Counted from the first letter of the stretch, positions 9,787-18,805 are shown. The stretch: DNA of 64,000 bases from Acidaminobacter sp. (GCA_009881125.1 WXFH01000006.1:20094-84093); one strand, 5' to 3'. Made by a program: numbers and translations. Notes: generated by a model from the sequence alone, not told the origin.

Positions 9787-10013
9787 AAAAAATTCGGTCG
9801 GTCGATCGGTGGCTTAGGCTATTTCCAGCCTAAGTAAGCTCCACCAGCCAGTAAAAGAGACAAGAACGACATGACTACTACAGATAATCTCTTTTTCATT
9901 GAAAAGAACCCCCTTGTGAGCTGACTCTGCTGCTTCGCTATGGGCTGCAGGTTGTCTTACTCTTCGCTAAGGGCATTCCTGATTTGCGCTTTGGTACACC
10001 GACCGAATTTTTT
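9787..10013. repeat. Element bounded by 16-bp perfect inverted repeats
   Basis: AAAAAATTCGGTCGGT at 9787-9802 is the exact reverse complement of 9998-10013. The arms enclose about 195 bases that contain a 26-codon gene and a pair of near-identical 13-mers. On the minus-strand transcript the distal arm ends in TTTTTT, so pairing of the arms would produce a long-range terminator-like stem. There is no clear target-site duplication. It could be a structured RNA, an attenuator or a MITE-like insertion. Confidence 0.75.
9819..9899 (-). CDS. Small 26-residue membrane peptide
   Basis: ATG at 9899 with AAGGGGG nine bases upstream, one of the better ribosome-binding sites in the window; TAG at 9821-9819. 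The peptide starts MKKRLSVVVMSF, continues with a leucine/alanine-rich stretch (LSLLLAGGAYLG) and ends WK. It looks like a single signal-anchor helix with a positive N-terminus and no lipobox cysteine. The stop codon lies within an 8-bp inverted repeat (CTTAGGCT / AGCCTAAG, 9813-9834). Lying inside the inverted-repeat element and before an HD-GYP gene, it may be a leader peptide or a small membrane regulator. I recognise no family. Confidence 0.6.
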   Translation of the reverse strand: MKKRLSVVVMSFLSLLLAGGAYLGWK

Positions 10014-10036
10014 GCCAATGAGGATTTGGTGCCGTA

Positions 10037-10660
10037 TTACAGTTGATACATCTTGCGATTCACAGCGTCAAGCGTTGCTCTGACAACAGCTTCATTCTCA
10101 GACTTTCTGACCACTGCCGCGCCGACCAGCAGCTGCTCATCATGGCTGTCAGCAAGGGAAATTGCCACCATGGCCACTCTGGTTTTCGCCAGCAGATTGA
10201 TTTCAACGTCTTCCACCACGAGTTGACGATCTGACTCCAGCATGTTGAGCACACAGTTCAGTGTCGCTGTTACAACCAGTCTCATGGCATTGCGCAGTGA
10301 GTTTACGCCTTTACAAGTTCCAATAAATTCTTCGTCAAACATTCTCAGTTTGACGGTAGCTGTCGCAATATTATCTTCTTCAACCTCGTATGTAACCTTT
10401 GACAAAAGGATGCGCTCAAGACGCTTGTCTCTGGATCCGTCTTCTATTTGCGCGATACTGATCATTCTATGATCAATAGGCATGCCATAATACGCCGTCA
10501 GCGAGGATTGGATGTCTCTGGAAATCTGTTTTGGGGCTCTGGTTCGATTAGTCAATACGTGAATTTCGCGAATTTCCTGCCCATCCAGTACGACTTTGGA
10601 AGCGATGACGCCCGACAGTTTATTTATGACGTCTTCATACTTAAGTACTTTTTCTTCCAT
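10037..10660 (-). CDS. Conserved protein of unknown function
   Basis: 207 residues from the ATG at 10660, chosen because GGGGGA lies seven bases upstream; a longer frame exists but has no ribosome-binding site. It is soluble-looking, with no signal peptide or membrane segment. Notable segments are EIREIHVLTNRTRAPKQISR near residues 30-50 and IDHRMISIAQIE near 63-74, a pattern I associate with conserved clostridial proteins but cannot name. The C-terminal half resembles an alpha/beta domain without catalytic motifs. It follows hpf after a terminator and precedes the inverted-repeat element. Confidence 0.75.
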   Translation of the reverse strand: MEEKVLKYEDVINKLSGVIASKVVLDGQEIREIHVLTNRTRAPKQISRDIQSSLTAYYGMPIDHRMISIAQIEDGSRDKRLERILLSKVTYEVEEDNIATATVKLRMFDEEFIGTCKGVNSLRNAMRLVVTATLNCVLNMLESDRQLVVEDVEINLLAKTRVAMVAISLADSHDEQLLVGAAVVRKSENEAVVRATLDAVNRKMYQL

Positions 10661-10817
10661 GCGTATTTCCCCCATTCTGAGTACCATGTTAAAGTCATTA
10701 TACAAAAAAAATGAAGTCTTGCAAATAGCGTCAATCACTGATTTGAGGCTTATTTTCAAATAATTTACACTATTCTCGAGCATTTAATCCAATTGTAACA
10801 CAACTGTAAAAAGTCAA

Positions 10818-10847
10818 TTAAAAAGCCTGGGGCTGAAGCCCCAGGCT
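10818..10847 (-). terminator. Intrinsic terminator of hpf
   Basis: A perfect 10-bp stem, AGCCTGGGGC with GCCCCAGGCT around a TTCA loop, is followed on the minus strand by TTTTAATT, eight bases after the hpf stop codon. Confidence 0.92.
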
Positions 10848-10854
10848 GGATAGT

Positions 10855-11388
10855 TTAAAGCATTGGCTCAATCAAACCATATTTGCCATCTTTTCTGAGA
10901 TAAACGACATTGACTTCGTCCGTTTCCCCATTCCGGAAGACAAAAAAGTTGTGACCCAACAATTCCATTTGAAGGATGGCCTCCTCAGCATCCATTGGTT
11001 TTACAGGAAACCGCTTGGTTTTGACGATACCATGCTCCACAGGAGCAGCATAGGTGCTCTCCGGGATATACTCAAAGCGGATAGTGTCATGGCTCTTATA
11101 GCGTTTTTCCAGTTTCGTCTTATGTTTGGAAATTTGCTTCTGGAGCTTCTCCACGGCCATGTCAATTGATGCATACATGTCAGGCGAAGATTCCTCGACT
11201 CGGAAGATGGCACCATTTTTAAGAGGGATCGTAATCTCGACGATCTGACGATTTTTCTGGACACTAAAGGTGGCAGTCGCCTCCACATCAGTTTTAAAAT
11301 ACTTTTGGAATTTGTCCAGTTTCTCCTCGACCATCTTTTTCAGAGATTCCGTAATCTCCACATTTCTACCTGCTACGATCACATTCAT
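10855..11388 (-). CDS. hpf: Ribosome hibernation promoting factor, long form
   Basis: 177 residues. The N-terminal S30AE domain (about residues 1-100, starting MNVIVAGRNVEITESLK) binds the decoding site of the 30S subunit. The C-terminal domain (about 120-177, with KPMDAEEAILQMELLGHNFF) dimerises to form 100S ribosomes, so this is the long HPF of Bacillota. ATG start with GGAAGGAG. Transcribed alone or with comF, it ends in a strong terminator. A possible promoter TTGTTT-18 bp-TAAAAT lies in the 145-base gap upstream. Confidence 0.95.
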   Translation of the reverse strand: MNVIVAGRNVEITESLKKMVEEKLDKFQKYFKTDVEATATFSVQKNRQIVEITIPLKNGAIFRVEESSPDMYASIDMAVEKLQKQISKHKTKLEKRYKSHDTIRFEYIPESTYAAPVEHGIVKTKRFPVKPMDAEEAILQMELLGHNFFVFRNGETDEVNVVYLRKDGKYGLIEPML

Positions 11389-11533
11389 AACAACAACTCC
11401 TTCCGGGATTTCTTTATGTCACTTCCAGATAAGTGGGTCTTAATTATGCGCTCCTCCCATCCTGATGAAGTTGTTATGATTTTACCCCTAACCTGCGCGG
11501 TCAAACAATTTTCAATTAACATGATTTTAACAA

Positions 11534-12316
11534 TTAAAAATGTTGAAGGATTTTTTCTAAAAAACTTTTATTTGCCGATGGTTGATTATCATACACCGTC
11601 GCAAATGTCATAGTCCAAACCTCTGCAGCGCCGGCCTCAAGCAAGGCTCGAGAGCAAACCTCAAGTGTCGCGCCTGTCGTCATGATATCATCAATGAGCA
11701 ATACAGAGCGCCCGACAATGTATTCGGGTGTCCGTACTTCAAAACAGCCTTTCAAAGCCTGACTTCTGGCTTCCCGATTCAATTTTTTCATCCTAGGTGT
11801 ATCCTGAGTTCGGATCAGAATGCGTCTTAGATGGTTAAGGCCAGTCATTTCACTTAAATGCTCTGCCAACAGCGCCATTTGGCAGTAGCCGCGTTGTCTG
11901 ATCCTTTTCTTTGAAGAAGGCACGCCCACAATGCAGTCGACATCACTGATCCAGGTAGTTTGAAGGAGTTCCGCCATCATTTCAGCCATATGATAACCAA
12001 TATAGCGGTGGTCTTTGTATTTATACTTGAAGATCAGCTGTTGAGCAAAGTCAGAGTAAGCAGCTACAGCCACGTTGCCCTTAAATGAGGTCAGTTTGCC
12101 AAAGCAGGCATAGCAAAGGGTGGTGGACATTTCAGGCAAAGGTCTGCCGCAGCGTCTGCAAATTCGGCCGTAAATGATCCCCAAATCTTTAAGGCAGCTG
12201 GGACATAACCCATAGCGCTCATCAAAAATGTCCTCACCGCAGCCAATACAGGTAACGCCTCTGGGAAACCAAAAATCGGCCGCCTTTCTGATCAAGTGCT
12301 TGAGGTCCAGGACCAC
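11534..12316 (-). CDS. ComF family phosphoribosyltransferase-like protein
   Basis: 260 residues. N-terminal cysteine pairs (CIGCG, CPSC, CRRCG, CYAC; residues 20-70) form a likely zinc ribbon, and the C-terminal part carries the PRPP-binding motif VLLIDDIMTTGATLEVC. This is the ComFC family, linked to DNA uptake in competent bacteria, although in clostridia it is often kept without a known competence system. GTG start with GGAGG six bases upstream. It sits between recD2 and hpf, a common clostridial order. Confidence 0.92.
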   Translation of the reverse strand: MVLDLKHLIRKAADFWFPRGVTCIGCGEDIFDERYGLCPSCLKDLGIIYGRICRRCGRPLPEMSTTLCYACFGKLTSFKGNVAVAAYSDFAQQLIFKYKYKDHRYIGYHMAEMMAELLQTTWISDVDCIVGVPSSKKRIRQRGYCQMALLAEHLSEMTGLNHLRRILIRTQDTPRMKKLNREARSQALKGCFEVRTPEYIVGRSVLLIDDIMTTGATLEVCSRALLEAGAAEVWTMTFATVYDNQPSANKSFLEKILQHF

Positions 12317-12393
12317 AAAATCCCTCCGTGCGCTTCCGTCAATCCAAAATGTGAGCGGGGTGAGCGCATGTTATTATAAAAAATGGTTGAGAT

Positions 12394-14673
12394 TCAGGTT
12401 TTGACCTTTTCTCCCATAGTTTCAATAAACTCCGCCTGCCGGGTTATTTTCCGGTTCAGTGCTGTATTGCGCTGACTGACGTCTGTCCGGTCCACCATCA
12501 TCTTCATATATTTCTCATCCCCAACGAGCACGACAATTTTTTTGGCGCGCGTCACTGCCGTATAGAGTATATTCCTGCTCATCAGCATAGGGGGGAACCA
12601 GGTGACCGGCATAACGACAATAGGATATTCCGAGCCCTGACTTTTGTGAATGGTGACTGCGTAGGCGTGCACCACCTCTTCAAGCTGGTTGTATTGGTAA
12701 TGTGCAAGCTTGTCATCATCAAAGCGAATGACCATTTTACGCTCTGACTCCAGGATGGTTTCTATGAATCCCATATCGCCGTTAAAGACACCATCGCCTT
12801 CCACAGCGTCATCCGTCACCCATTTCATGTTGTAATTGTTCTTTATTTGCATGACTTTGTCGCCTACTTTGAACACACGGTCACCTATTTTCTTGTGAGG
12901 CCTGTCTTCATTTCCGTTGAGGGCATACTGCAAAAGTTCGTTCAGTGCTTTCGTGCCTACCCGGGAATTTTTCACAGGAGTCAGAATCTGAATATCCTTG
13001 ATGGGATCCACCCCATAATACTCAGGAAGCCGGCGCTTTACAAGGTCTACAATGAGGGAACAAATATCGTCCTGTTGTCTGGCGCTCACCAGAAAAAAAT
13101 CCTTGTCCCGATCATTCAGCAAAGGATACTCCCCATGGTTGATTCTATGCGCGTTGATGGCGATCATACTGCGCTCGCTCTGCCTGAAAATTTCTGTCAG
13201 TCGAATCACCGGAACTCGGCCAGAATCTATTATGTCCCGAAGTACATTCCCAGGGCCGACTGAGGGCAGCTGATCTGCGTCACCGACAAGAATAAGCCTA
13301 GTTTCCGGCTTGATAGCCTTTGCCAAATGCTGCATCAGGATGATGTCAATCATAGAGACTTCATCCAGGATCAAGACATCCGCATCCAGCGGTGAATCTT
13401 CATTTCTCTGAAAGCTCAGAAATTCTTTATCTTCACTATAATTATACTCAAGCAATCTATGAATAGTCTTTGCTTCCCTTTTCGTCGCTTCCGTCATGCG
13501 CTTGGCGGCGCGACCTGTAGGGGCAGCGAGGGCTATGCTCATGCCCGCGCTTTCGAAAATCCTAATCAGACCATTTATAATTGTTGTTTTTCCGGTCCCC
13601 GGGCCGCCAGTGATGACTGCGAGTTTTTCATCAACTCCGGCTTTGACTGCCTGCCTCTGCAGTTCAGAAAATGCGATGCCTAAGCGCATCTCTATTTTGT
13701 CGATCTCATCATCCAGATCTGCTTTGACTTTACCGACAGGGGTTCCAATCATTTCTGCAATAAAGCGGGCAACGAGGGACTCCGCCATGTAAAGTGACGG
13801 CAAATAGACGGCGTCCTTCATCTCCTCAAGATCCTCTGAGTCGGTTTCGAGATATAGTTCACCTTTAAGGACCATTTCACCGAGCACTTTGAGAACCGTG
13901 TCGACAGGAACGCTCAACAGTTCAGAAACCTGTGTGCCCAATCCGGCACTCTGTATGAAAGTATGCCCTTGAGAGGCACTGTCAACCAAAACATAATGCA
14001 GTCCGCCCCTGACCCGCTCCGGGGAACCTGGATCCAGCCCCATCCGTCTAGCCAGCGCGTCTGCATGCCTGAAACCAAAGCCATCCACAAGTTCAGCCAG
14101 TTGATAAGGGTTTCTGTGAACCAAGCTTACCGCATCCGCACCTAAAATCTGATACACCTTGAGGGACATCTGCGCTGTCAATCCTAGCTTCTGCAGCTGC
14201 AATATCACGTCTCTGGATTCAAATTGCTCCCTGTAGGACAAGATTATCTCTTCCAGTTTCTTTCGGCCAATCCCGGGTACCGCCAACAACCTGTCAGGAT
14301 TATAGGACATGATGTCAAAAATTTCCTCTCCAAAAGCCTCAATCAGCTTGGCTGCCATTGAGGGACCAATACCTCTGATCATGCCCGAGCCCAAATAACG
14401 CAGCAAATCCGTTTCTGTAGCTGGCAGAGTTGCCTCACATTGCTTGGCATCAAATTGCATTCCGTAGGTTGGATGGTCGACAAATCTGCCAGTAAGAACC
14501 ACTTGCTCGCCCTCTCTGACATAGGGCATGATCCCCTTGGCATGCCAATAAATACCCTCACAGTCCACCACTATGACGGCAAAACCGTTTTCGTCATTTC
14601 TGTATACGATCTCTTCGACAAAACCGCTCAAGGTATTTTTTTCTGCTGCATGAGTTTCTTTAGCACTATCCAT
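12394..14673 (-). CDS. recD2: RecD2-type ATP-dependent DNA helicase
   Basis: About 759 residues. The N-terminus has an OB-like region and helix-hairpin-helix repeats (IRGIGPSMAAKLIEAFG, AVPGIGRKKLEEI) that mark RecD2 rather than RecBCD RecD. The SF1B motor follows: Walker A GGPGTGKTTIING near residue 355, Walker B LILDEVSMID, the GDADQLPSVGPG motif, and late motifs VTIHKSQGSEYP and YTAVTRAKK. RecD2 unwinds DNA 5'-3' in repair. The start is either ATG 14673 (chosen) or TTG 14682; the AAAGGA box fits both poorly. An extended -10 promoter precedes it. Confidence 0.95.
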   Translation of the reverse strand: MDSAKETHAAEKNTLSGFVEEIVYRNDENGFAVIVVDCEGIYWHAKGIMPYVREGEQVVLTGRFVDHPTYGMQFDAKQCEATLPATETDLLRYLGSGMIRGIGPSMAAKLIEAFGEEIFDIMSYNPDRLLAVPGIGRKKLEEIILSYREQFESRDVILQLQKLGLTAQMSLKVYQILGADAVSLVHRNPYQLAELVDGFGFRHADALARRMGLDPGSPERVRGGLHYVLVDSASQGHTFIQSAGLGTQVSELLSVPVDTVLKVLGEMVLKGELYLETDSEDLEEMKDAVYLPSLYMAESLVARFIAEMIGTPVGKVKADLDDEIDKIEMRLGIAFSELQRQAVKAGVDEKLAVITGGPGTGKTTIINGLIRIFESAGMSIALAAPTGRAAKRMTEATKREAKTIHRLLEYNYSEDKEFLSFQRNEDSPLDADVLILDEVSMIDIILMQHLAKAIKPETRLILVGDADQLPSVGPGNVLRDIIDSGRVPVIRLTEIFRQSERSMIAINAHRINHGEYPLLNDRDKDFFLVSARQQDDICSLIVDLVKRRLPEYYGVDPIKDIQILTPVKNSRVGTKALNELLQYALNGNEDRPHKKIGDRVFKVGDKVMQIKNNYNMKWVTDDAVEGDGVFNGDMGFIETILESERKMVIRFDDDKLAHYQYNQLEEVVHAYAVTIHKSQGSEYPIVVMPVTWFPPMLMSRNILYTAVTRAKKIVVLVGDEKYMKMMVDRTDVSQRNTALNRKITRQAEFIETMGEKVKT

Positions 14674-14708
14674 TCGGTCCAATCATCCTTTATTCAACAC
14701 TTGAATTT

Positions 14709-14717
14709 ATTATACCA
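14709..14717 (-). promoter_or_regulatory. Extended -10 promoter of recD2
   Basis: On the minus strand TGGTATAAT gives a perfect -10 hexamer plus TG extension about 36 bases before the recD2 start. It faces away from ctfA. Confidence 0.55.
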
Positions 14718-14767
14718 TTATTGCCTGACCGGTTTTAATAAAATGAGGTGGCAACTACGCACTTTTC

Positions 14768-14776
14768 TGATAATAT
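14768..14776 (+). promoter_or_regulatory. Possible promoter of ctfAB
   Basis: TGATAATAT matches an extended -10 element 37 bases before the ctfA ATG. A GTGGCA at the right spacing is a weak -35. Confidence 0.4.
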
Positions 14777-14812
14777 ATCAATAGGGTCGTGTAATAACAT
14801 AGGAGGGATTAC

Positions 14813-15469
14813 ATGAACAAAATAATCTCTATTGATGAAGCCGCTTTGAAAATTCACGACGGCATGACAGTCATGATCGGTGGGTTCCTTGGGTGTGGAA
14901 CGCCAGAGCGCATGATTGATAAGCTCGTCGAACTTGGGATCAAAGATTTGACCATTATTGCCAATGACACTTCATTTCCGGATAAGGGGCTTGGCAAACT
15001 CATAGTCTCAAAACAGGTCAAAAAGGCTATTGTCTCCCATATTGGCACCAATAAAGAAACCGGCCGTCAAATGACTGAGGGAGAAACAGAAGTCGTTTTA
15101 GTCCCACAAGGCACACTGATCGAGCAAATACGCGCGGGTGGCGTAGGTCTCGGTGGCGTTCTGACACCAACCGGATTGGGTACGATAGTGGAAGAAGGCA
15201 AACAAAAACTAACTATCGAAGGCAAAGAGTATCTTCTCGAATTGCCTCTCAGGGCAGATGTCGCCTTATTGTACGGCTCAAAAGTAGACCGTAAAGGCAA
15301 TGTGTATTACAATGGTACAACGCGAAACTTCAATTCGATTATTGCAATGGCTGCGGATCTTGTCATTGTTGAAGCTGTGGAACTCGTCGAAGTTGGAGAA
15401 ATTCATCCAAACGACGTAATGACACCTGGCGTACTGGTCCATGCTATTGTCGGAGGTGATCAGGCATGA
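14813..15469 (+). CDS. ctfA: 3-oxoacid/butyrate-acetoacetate CoA-transferase, subunit A
   Basis: 218 residues, the size of AtoD/CtfA/ScoA subunits. The N-terminal glycine-rich CoA-binding motif is visible ([16 protein letters not shown]), with [23 protein letters not shown] spacing in the middle, typical of the alpha subunit. The enzyme moves CoA between butyryl-CoA or acetyl-CoA and acetoacetate. ATG start with AGGAGG. It overlaps ctfB by four bases. In lysine fermenters this enzyme activates acetoacetate formed by Kce; kce and kal are near 54 kb in this window, so that role is plausible, but butyrate or acetate exchange in another pathway is also possible. Confidence 0.9.
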   Translation: MNKIISIDEAALKIHDGMTVMIGGFLGCGTPERMIDKLVELGIKDLTIIANDTSFPDKGLGKLIVSKQVKKAIVSHIGTNKETGRQMTEGETEVVLVPQGTLIEQIRAGGVGLGGVLTPTGLGTIVEEGKQKLTIEGKEYLLELPLRADVALLYGSKVDRKGNVYYNGTTRNFNSIIAMAADLVIVEAVELVEVGEIHPNDVMTPGVLVHAIVGGDQA

Positions 15470-16119
15470 TGGATCCAAAAGAATTTATCGCACGCCGCGT
15501 CGCAAAAGAACTGAATGACGGCGATCTGGTCAACCTCGGCATTGGCCTTCCTACTATGGTAGGCAATTTTATTCCGCCTGATATTGACGTCAACTTCCAG
15601 TCAGAAAACGGTATGATCGGACTTGGCCCTGTGCCGGAGGCAACCTGCTTTGACTGGGAAATCACCAACGCCGGAGGACAACCTGTCAGCGTTCTGACAG
15701 GGGGCTGTTTCTTCGACAGCGCATTCTCCTTTGGGCTGATCCGCGGTGGACATGTCAATGCGACTGTTCTTGGCGCACTCGAGGTGGACCAGCATGGAAA
15801 CCTCGCCAACTGGATGGTTCCAGGAAAAATGGTGCCCGGCATGGGCGGCGCCATGGACCTGGTGACTGGCGCCAAACGCGTCATTGTCGCCATGCAGCAC
15901 ACGGCGAAGGGCGAACCAAAGATTATGAAAAACTGCACGCTGCCTTTAACCGCTAAGGCACAAGTTAATTTGATCGTCACTGAAATGGCGGTCATGGAGG
16001 TCACGCCTGCAGGACTAAAAGTCCTTGAAATTGCCCCAGGTGTTTCTGTAGACGAACTCCGAGCAGCGACTGATGCGGATCTGATCATCGAAGAGCCACT
16101 TAGATTAATTGAAGTTTAG
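15466..16119 (+). CDS. ctfB: 3-oxoacid/butyrate-acetoacetate CoA-transferase, subunit B
   Basis: 217 residues. The catalytic glutamate is Glu47 in [10 protein letters not shown], which forms the enzyme-CoA thioester. [15 protein letters not shown] and [14 protein letters not shown] are further family hallmarks. ATG start with GGAGG nine bases upstream, inside the end of ctfA, giving coupled translation of the heteromer. A strong terminator follows. Confidence 0.92.
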   Translation: MMDPKEFIARRVAKELNDGDLVNLGIGLPTMVGNFIPPDIDVNFQSENGMIGLGPVPEATCFDWEITNAGGQPVSVLTGGCFFDSAFSFGLIRGGHVNATVLGALEVDQHGNLANWMVPGKMVPGMGGAMDLVTGAKRVIVAMQHTAKGEPKIMKNCTLPLTAKAQVNLIVTEMAVMEVTPAGLKVLEIAPGVSVDELRAATDADLIIEEPLRLIEV

Positions 16120-16141
16120 CAGACTGTATACGTAAATAGGC

Positions 16142-16170
16142 GCCAGCTGTCACTGACAGCTGGCTTTTTT
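16142..16170 (+). terminator. Intrinsic terminator of ctfAB
   Basis: An 11-bp stem (GCCAGCTGTCA with TGACAGCTGGC, single-base loop region) followed by TTTTTT, 22 bases after the ctfB stop. Confidence 0.93.
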
Positions 16171-16190
16171 GATCCTAAGATCGACAAAAT

Positions 16191-16223
16191 ATAAAAAGGA
16201 TGTGCCACCAAAATGTCACATCC
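16191..16223 (-). terminator. Intrinsic terminator of the CorC-family gene
   Basis: On the minus strand GGATGTG pairs with CACATCC across a 12-base loop and is followed by TTTTTATATTTT. It faces the ctfAB terminator between the convergent genes. Confidence 0.8.
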
Positions 16224-16233
16224 CCACAAGGCA

Positions 16234-17490
16234 TCAGGTCAAAATCCTGAGCTTCTCTATCCTGTTTTTCTCAATACTCTCAACGACAAACTCAACATTG
16301 CCATGTTCAATGCGCTCTCCAACTTCCGGCAATCTGCCAAATTCACCTATGATAAAGCCGCCTATGGAGTCGAAATCCTCGGTTTCAATACGAAGCCCCA
16401 GCATTTCATTAACCACATCAATCCTGGTTGAGCCGTCCACTATATACTCATCTTCCTGGACCACTTCAATTGAAACCTCATGGTCATCATATTCATCCTG
16501 AATATCTCCCACGATCTCCTCAACAAGATCCTCCAGGGTGACCATACCCGCAGTTCCGCCGTATTCATCCAGAACTATAGCTATAGCAGCGCGTTTTGAT
16601 CTCATCTCCGAGAAAAGCTCGCTGGTCATCTTGAATTCATAAGTAAAATAGGGCTCCCTGATAAAATCCTCTATCTTGAATGTGTTATGAACCGGCTCAT
16701 AAAAAATCAGATCCTTGACATTCAAAAGACCAATTATATTATCCGGCGTCTCGTCATAAACGGGGATTCTCGAAAACCTTTCGCTCTTGAAAATATCCAC
16801 AATTTCCTCAAATTCCGTGTTTTTCTCAATCATGACCATATCCGTTCTAGGTGTCATGACAGCTCCAACTTGTGAGTCCCCAAACTCAAATACGTTGTAA
16901 ATCATTTTCTTTTCATCACCTTCGAGGACGCCTTCCTCGTGGCTGACAGTAACCATAGTCTTCAGCTCTTCCTCGGTGATGAACGGCTGATCTTTGTCCG
17001 GACTTCCGCCCAACAGCTTGATCAGCAGCCCTGTGACAAACATTATGGATGTCAGTACCGGCGTCATAAGCACCATCAGAAAAGAAATAGGTGTAGCAAC
17101 TTTAAGTGCAATTTGTTCAGAACGCTCTGAAGCAAGCGACTTCGGCGTAATTTCCCCAAAGATCAGAACGAGCAGCGTCATGACACCCGTCGAGATCCCA
17201 ATACCTTTTACAGGGCCAAAAATCGTAATGGCAATTGACGTTGCCAGCGCAGATGAAGCAATGTTGACAATATTATTGCCGACCAATATGGCGCCCAGCA
17301 TACGACTTGGAGATTTTAAAAGGTTTGAGACACGATCTGCCCCCTTGACGTTTTCTTCCAACATATGCCTGAGTCTAATTTTGCTGAGAGACATCAGCGC
17401 CGTCTCTGAGGCAGAGAAAAATGCCGACATCATCAAAAGCACAATCAGTAAAATACTCTGCCATAAGTCACTAGGTTCCAATTCAATCAC
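16234..17490 (-). CDS. CorC/HlyC-family CNNM-like membrane protein
   Basis: 418 residues. Order: N-terminal CNNM/DUF21 domain with about four membrane segments (residues 1-185), two CBS domains (about 205-330, e.g. MTPRTDMVMIEKN and IVLDEYGGTAGMVTLEDL), and the CorC_HlyC domain (about 345-418). The family handles magnesium or cobalt efflux or resistance. The start is uncertain: GTG 17490 is one base from a GGAG box, whereas a TTG at the fourth codon is better spaced. Confidence 0.92.
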   Translation of the reverse strand: MIELEPSDLWQSILLIVLLMMSAFFSASETALMSLSKIRLRHMLEENVKGADRVSNLLKSPSRMLGAILVGNNIVNIASSALATSIAITIFGPVKGIGISTGVMTLLVLIFGEITPKSLASERSEQIALKVATPISFLMVLMTPVLTSIMFVTGLLIKLLGGSPDKDQPFITEEELKTMVTVSHEEGVLEGDEKKMIYNVFEFGDSQVGAVMTPRTDMVMIEKNTEFEEIVDIFKSERFSRIPVYDETPDNIIGLLNVKDLIFYEPVHNTFKIEDFIREPYFTYEFKMTSELFSEMRSKRAAIAIVLDEYGGTAGMVTLEDLVEEIVGDIQDEYDDHEVSIEVVQEDEYIVDGSTRIDVVNEMLGLRIETEDFDSIGGFIIGEFGRLPEVGERIEHGNVEFVVESIEKNRIEKLRILT

Positions 17491-17546
17491 ACTCCAGAAT
17501 TATTGTAGTTTCTTAAAATGCATTATAGCATAATTTAGTTATTTTT

Positions 17547-17586
17547 CAAAAAAAGAGTCCCAAATCATAAGAGATTCAGGACCCTA
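17547..17586 (-). terminator. Intrinsic terminator of metK
   Basis: A 13-pair imperfect stem with three G-T pairs, closing around TCTTAT, is followed on the minus strand by TTTTTTT, about 33 bases after the metK stop. Confidence 0.8.
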
Positions 17587-17617
17587 AGTCAGCGCATAAA
17601 GCTTCTTATTTAAAGAC

Positions 17618-18805
17618 TTATTTAAAAGCTTCTTCCTTTAAAATTGCTGCTTTATCCGTACGCTCCCAAGGTACGTCGAGATCCGTCCGGCCAAAGTGAC
17701 CATAGGCTGCAACCTGACGGAAGATCGGACGTCTCAGGTCGAGGTCGCGAATGATCGCTGCCGGACGCAAGTCAAAGTGCTTGCTGACCAGCTCAAGAAT
17801 TTTCTCCTCAGCCACTTTCCCGGTTCCAAAGGTCTCAACGAGGACAGAGACCGGCCTTGCAACGCCTATGGCGTATGCAAGCTCAATTTCACACTTGTCT
17901 GCAAGTCCAGCTGCTACAATATTCTTGGCAACATAGCGTGCAGCATAAGTCGCAGAGCGGTCAACCTTCGTAGGATCCTTCCCGGAGAATGCGCCGCCGC
18001 CATGACGGGAATACCCGCCGTAGGTGTCGACAATAATCTTTCTTCCCGTTAACCCGGAATCGCCCTGAGGTCCGCCCACGACAAAGCGGCCGGTAGGGTT
18101 GATGTAGTATTTGGTCTCTTCGTCCAGCAGCGCTTCAGGCACGACATGGCCAATGACATACTGCTTCAGGTCTTTCTCAATCTGCTCTCTGGTAACATCC
18201 GGGCTGTGCTGGGTCGAAATGACAATGGTATCAATTCTAACCGGTGTATCCCCATGATATTCTACCGTTACCTGGGTTTTTCCATCCGGGCGGAGATAGT
18301 CAAGGACACCCTTTTTACGGACCTCAGTCAAACGACGCGCCAGCTTGTGAGCCAACGAGATAGGCAACGGCATCAGCTCCGGGGTTTCGTTGCAGGCGTA
18401 ACCGAACATCAGACCCTGGTCCCCTGCACCAATCGCTTCGATCTCGTCAGCCATTTGGCCGCTGCGATGCTCAAGCGCGTCATCCACGCCCATTGCGATG
18501 TCCGCGGACTGCTCATCAATAGAAGTGATCACCGCGCAGGTATCCGCGTCAAAACCGTACTTCGCGCGCGTATAACCAATTTCCTTGATAATGTCCCGTA
18601 CCGTCTTCGGAATATCGACATAGCAGCTCGTCGTAATTTCACCCATAACCAGTACCAGTCCTGTCGTCACAGCAGTTTCACAAGCGACGCGCGCTTTGGG
18701 GTCGTTGGCGAGAATGGCGTCAAGAATGCCGTCAGAAATCTGGTCGCAGATCTTATCCGGATGTCCTTCTGTCACACTCTCAGAAGTAAAGAGTCTTTTT
18801 TTCAC
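17618..18805 (-). CDS. metK: S-adenosylmethionine synthetase
   Basis: 395 residues from GTG 18805, placed nine bases after AGGAGG; the nearer ATG (codons ATG AAA AAG TGA) is out of frame. MetK joins methionine and ATP to make SAM. Hallmarks: [17 protein letters not shown] at the N-terminus, [12 protein letters not shown], and [17 protein letters not shown]. Length is normal. A SAM-I riboswitch with an attached terminator in the 5' leader shuts transcription when SAM is abundant. Confidence 0.97.
   Translation of the reverse strand: MKKRLFTSESVTEGHPDKICDQISDGILDAILANDPKARVACETAVTTGLVLVMGEITTSCYVDIPKTVRDIIKEIGYTRAKYGFDADTCAVITSIDEQSADIAMGVDDALEHRSGQMADEIEAIGAGDQGLMFGYACNETPELMPLPISLAHKLARRLTEVRKKGVLDYLRPDGKTQVTVEYHGDTPVRIDTIVISTQHSPDVTREQIEKDLKQYVIGHVVPEALLDEETKYYINPTGRFVVGGPQGDSGLTGRKIIVDTYGGYSRHGGGAFSGKDPTKVDRSATYAARYVAKNIVAAGLADKCEIELAYAIGVARPVSVLVETFGTGKVAEEKILELVSKHFDLRPAAIIRDLDLRRPIFRQVAAYGHFGRTDLDVPWERTDKAAILKEEAFK

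Noticed and set aside
9787..10013. Insertion sequence or MITE
   Set aside because: Inverted ends fit, but no target duplication and no transposase; left open as one option rather than called.
9756..10036. c-di-GMP riboswitch in front of the HD-GYP gene
   Set aside because: The context invites it, but the conserved GEMM-I and GEMM-II core sequences are not recognisable in the leader.
11389..11533. raiA-motif RNA upstream of hpf
   Set aside because: The comF-hpf gap is only 145 bases, shorter than that RNA as I know it, and no strong conserved fold is visible.
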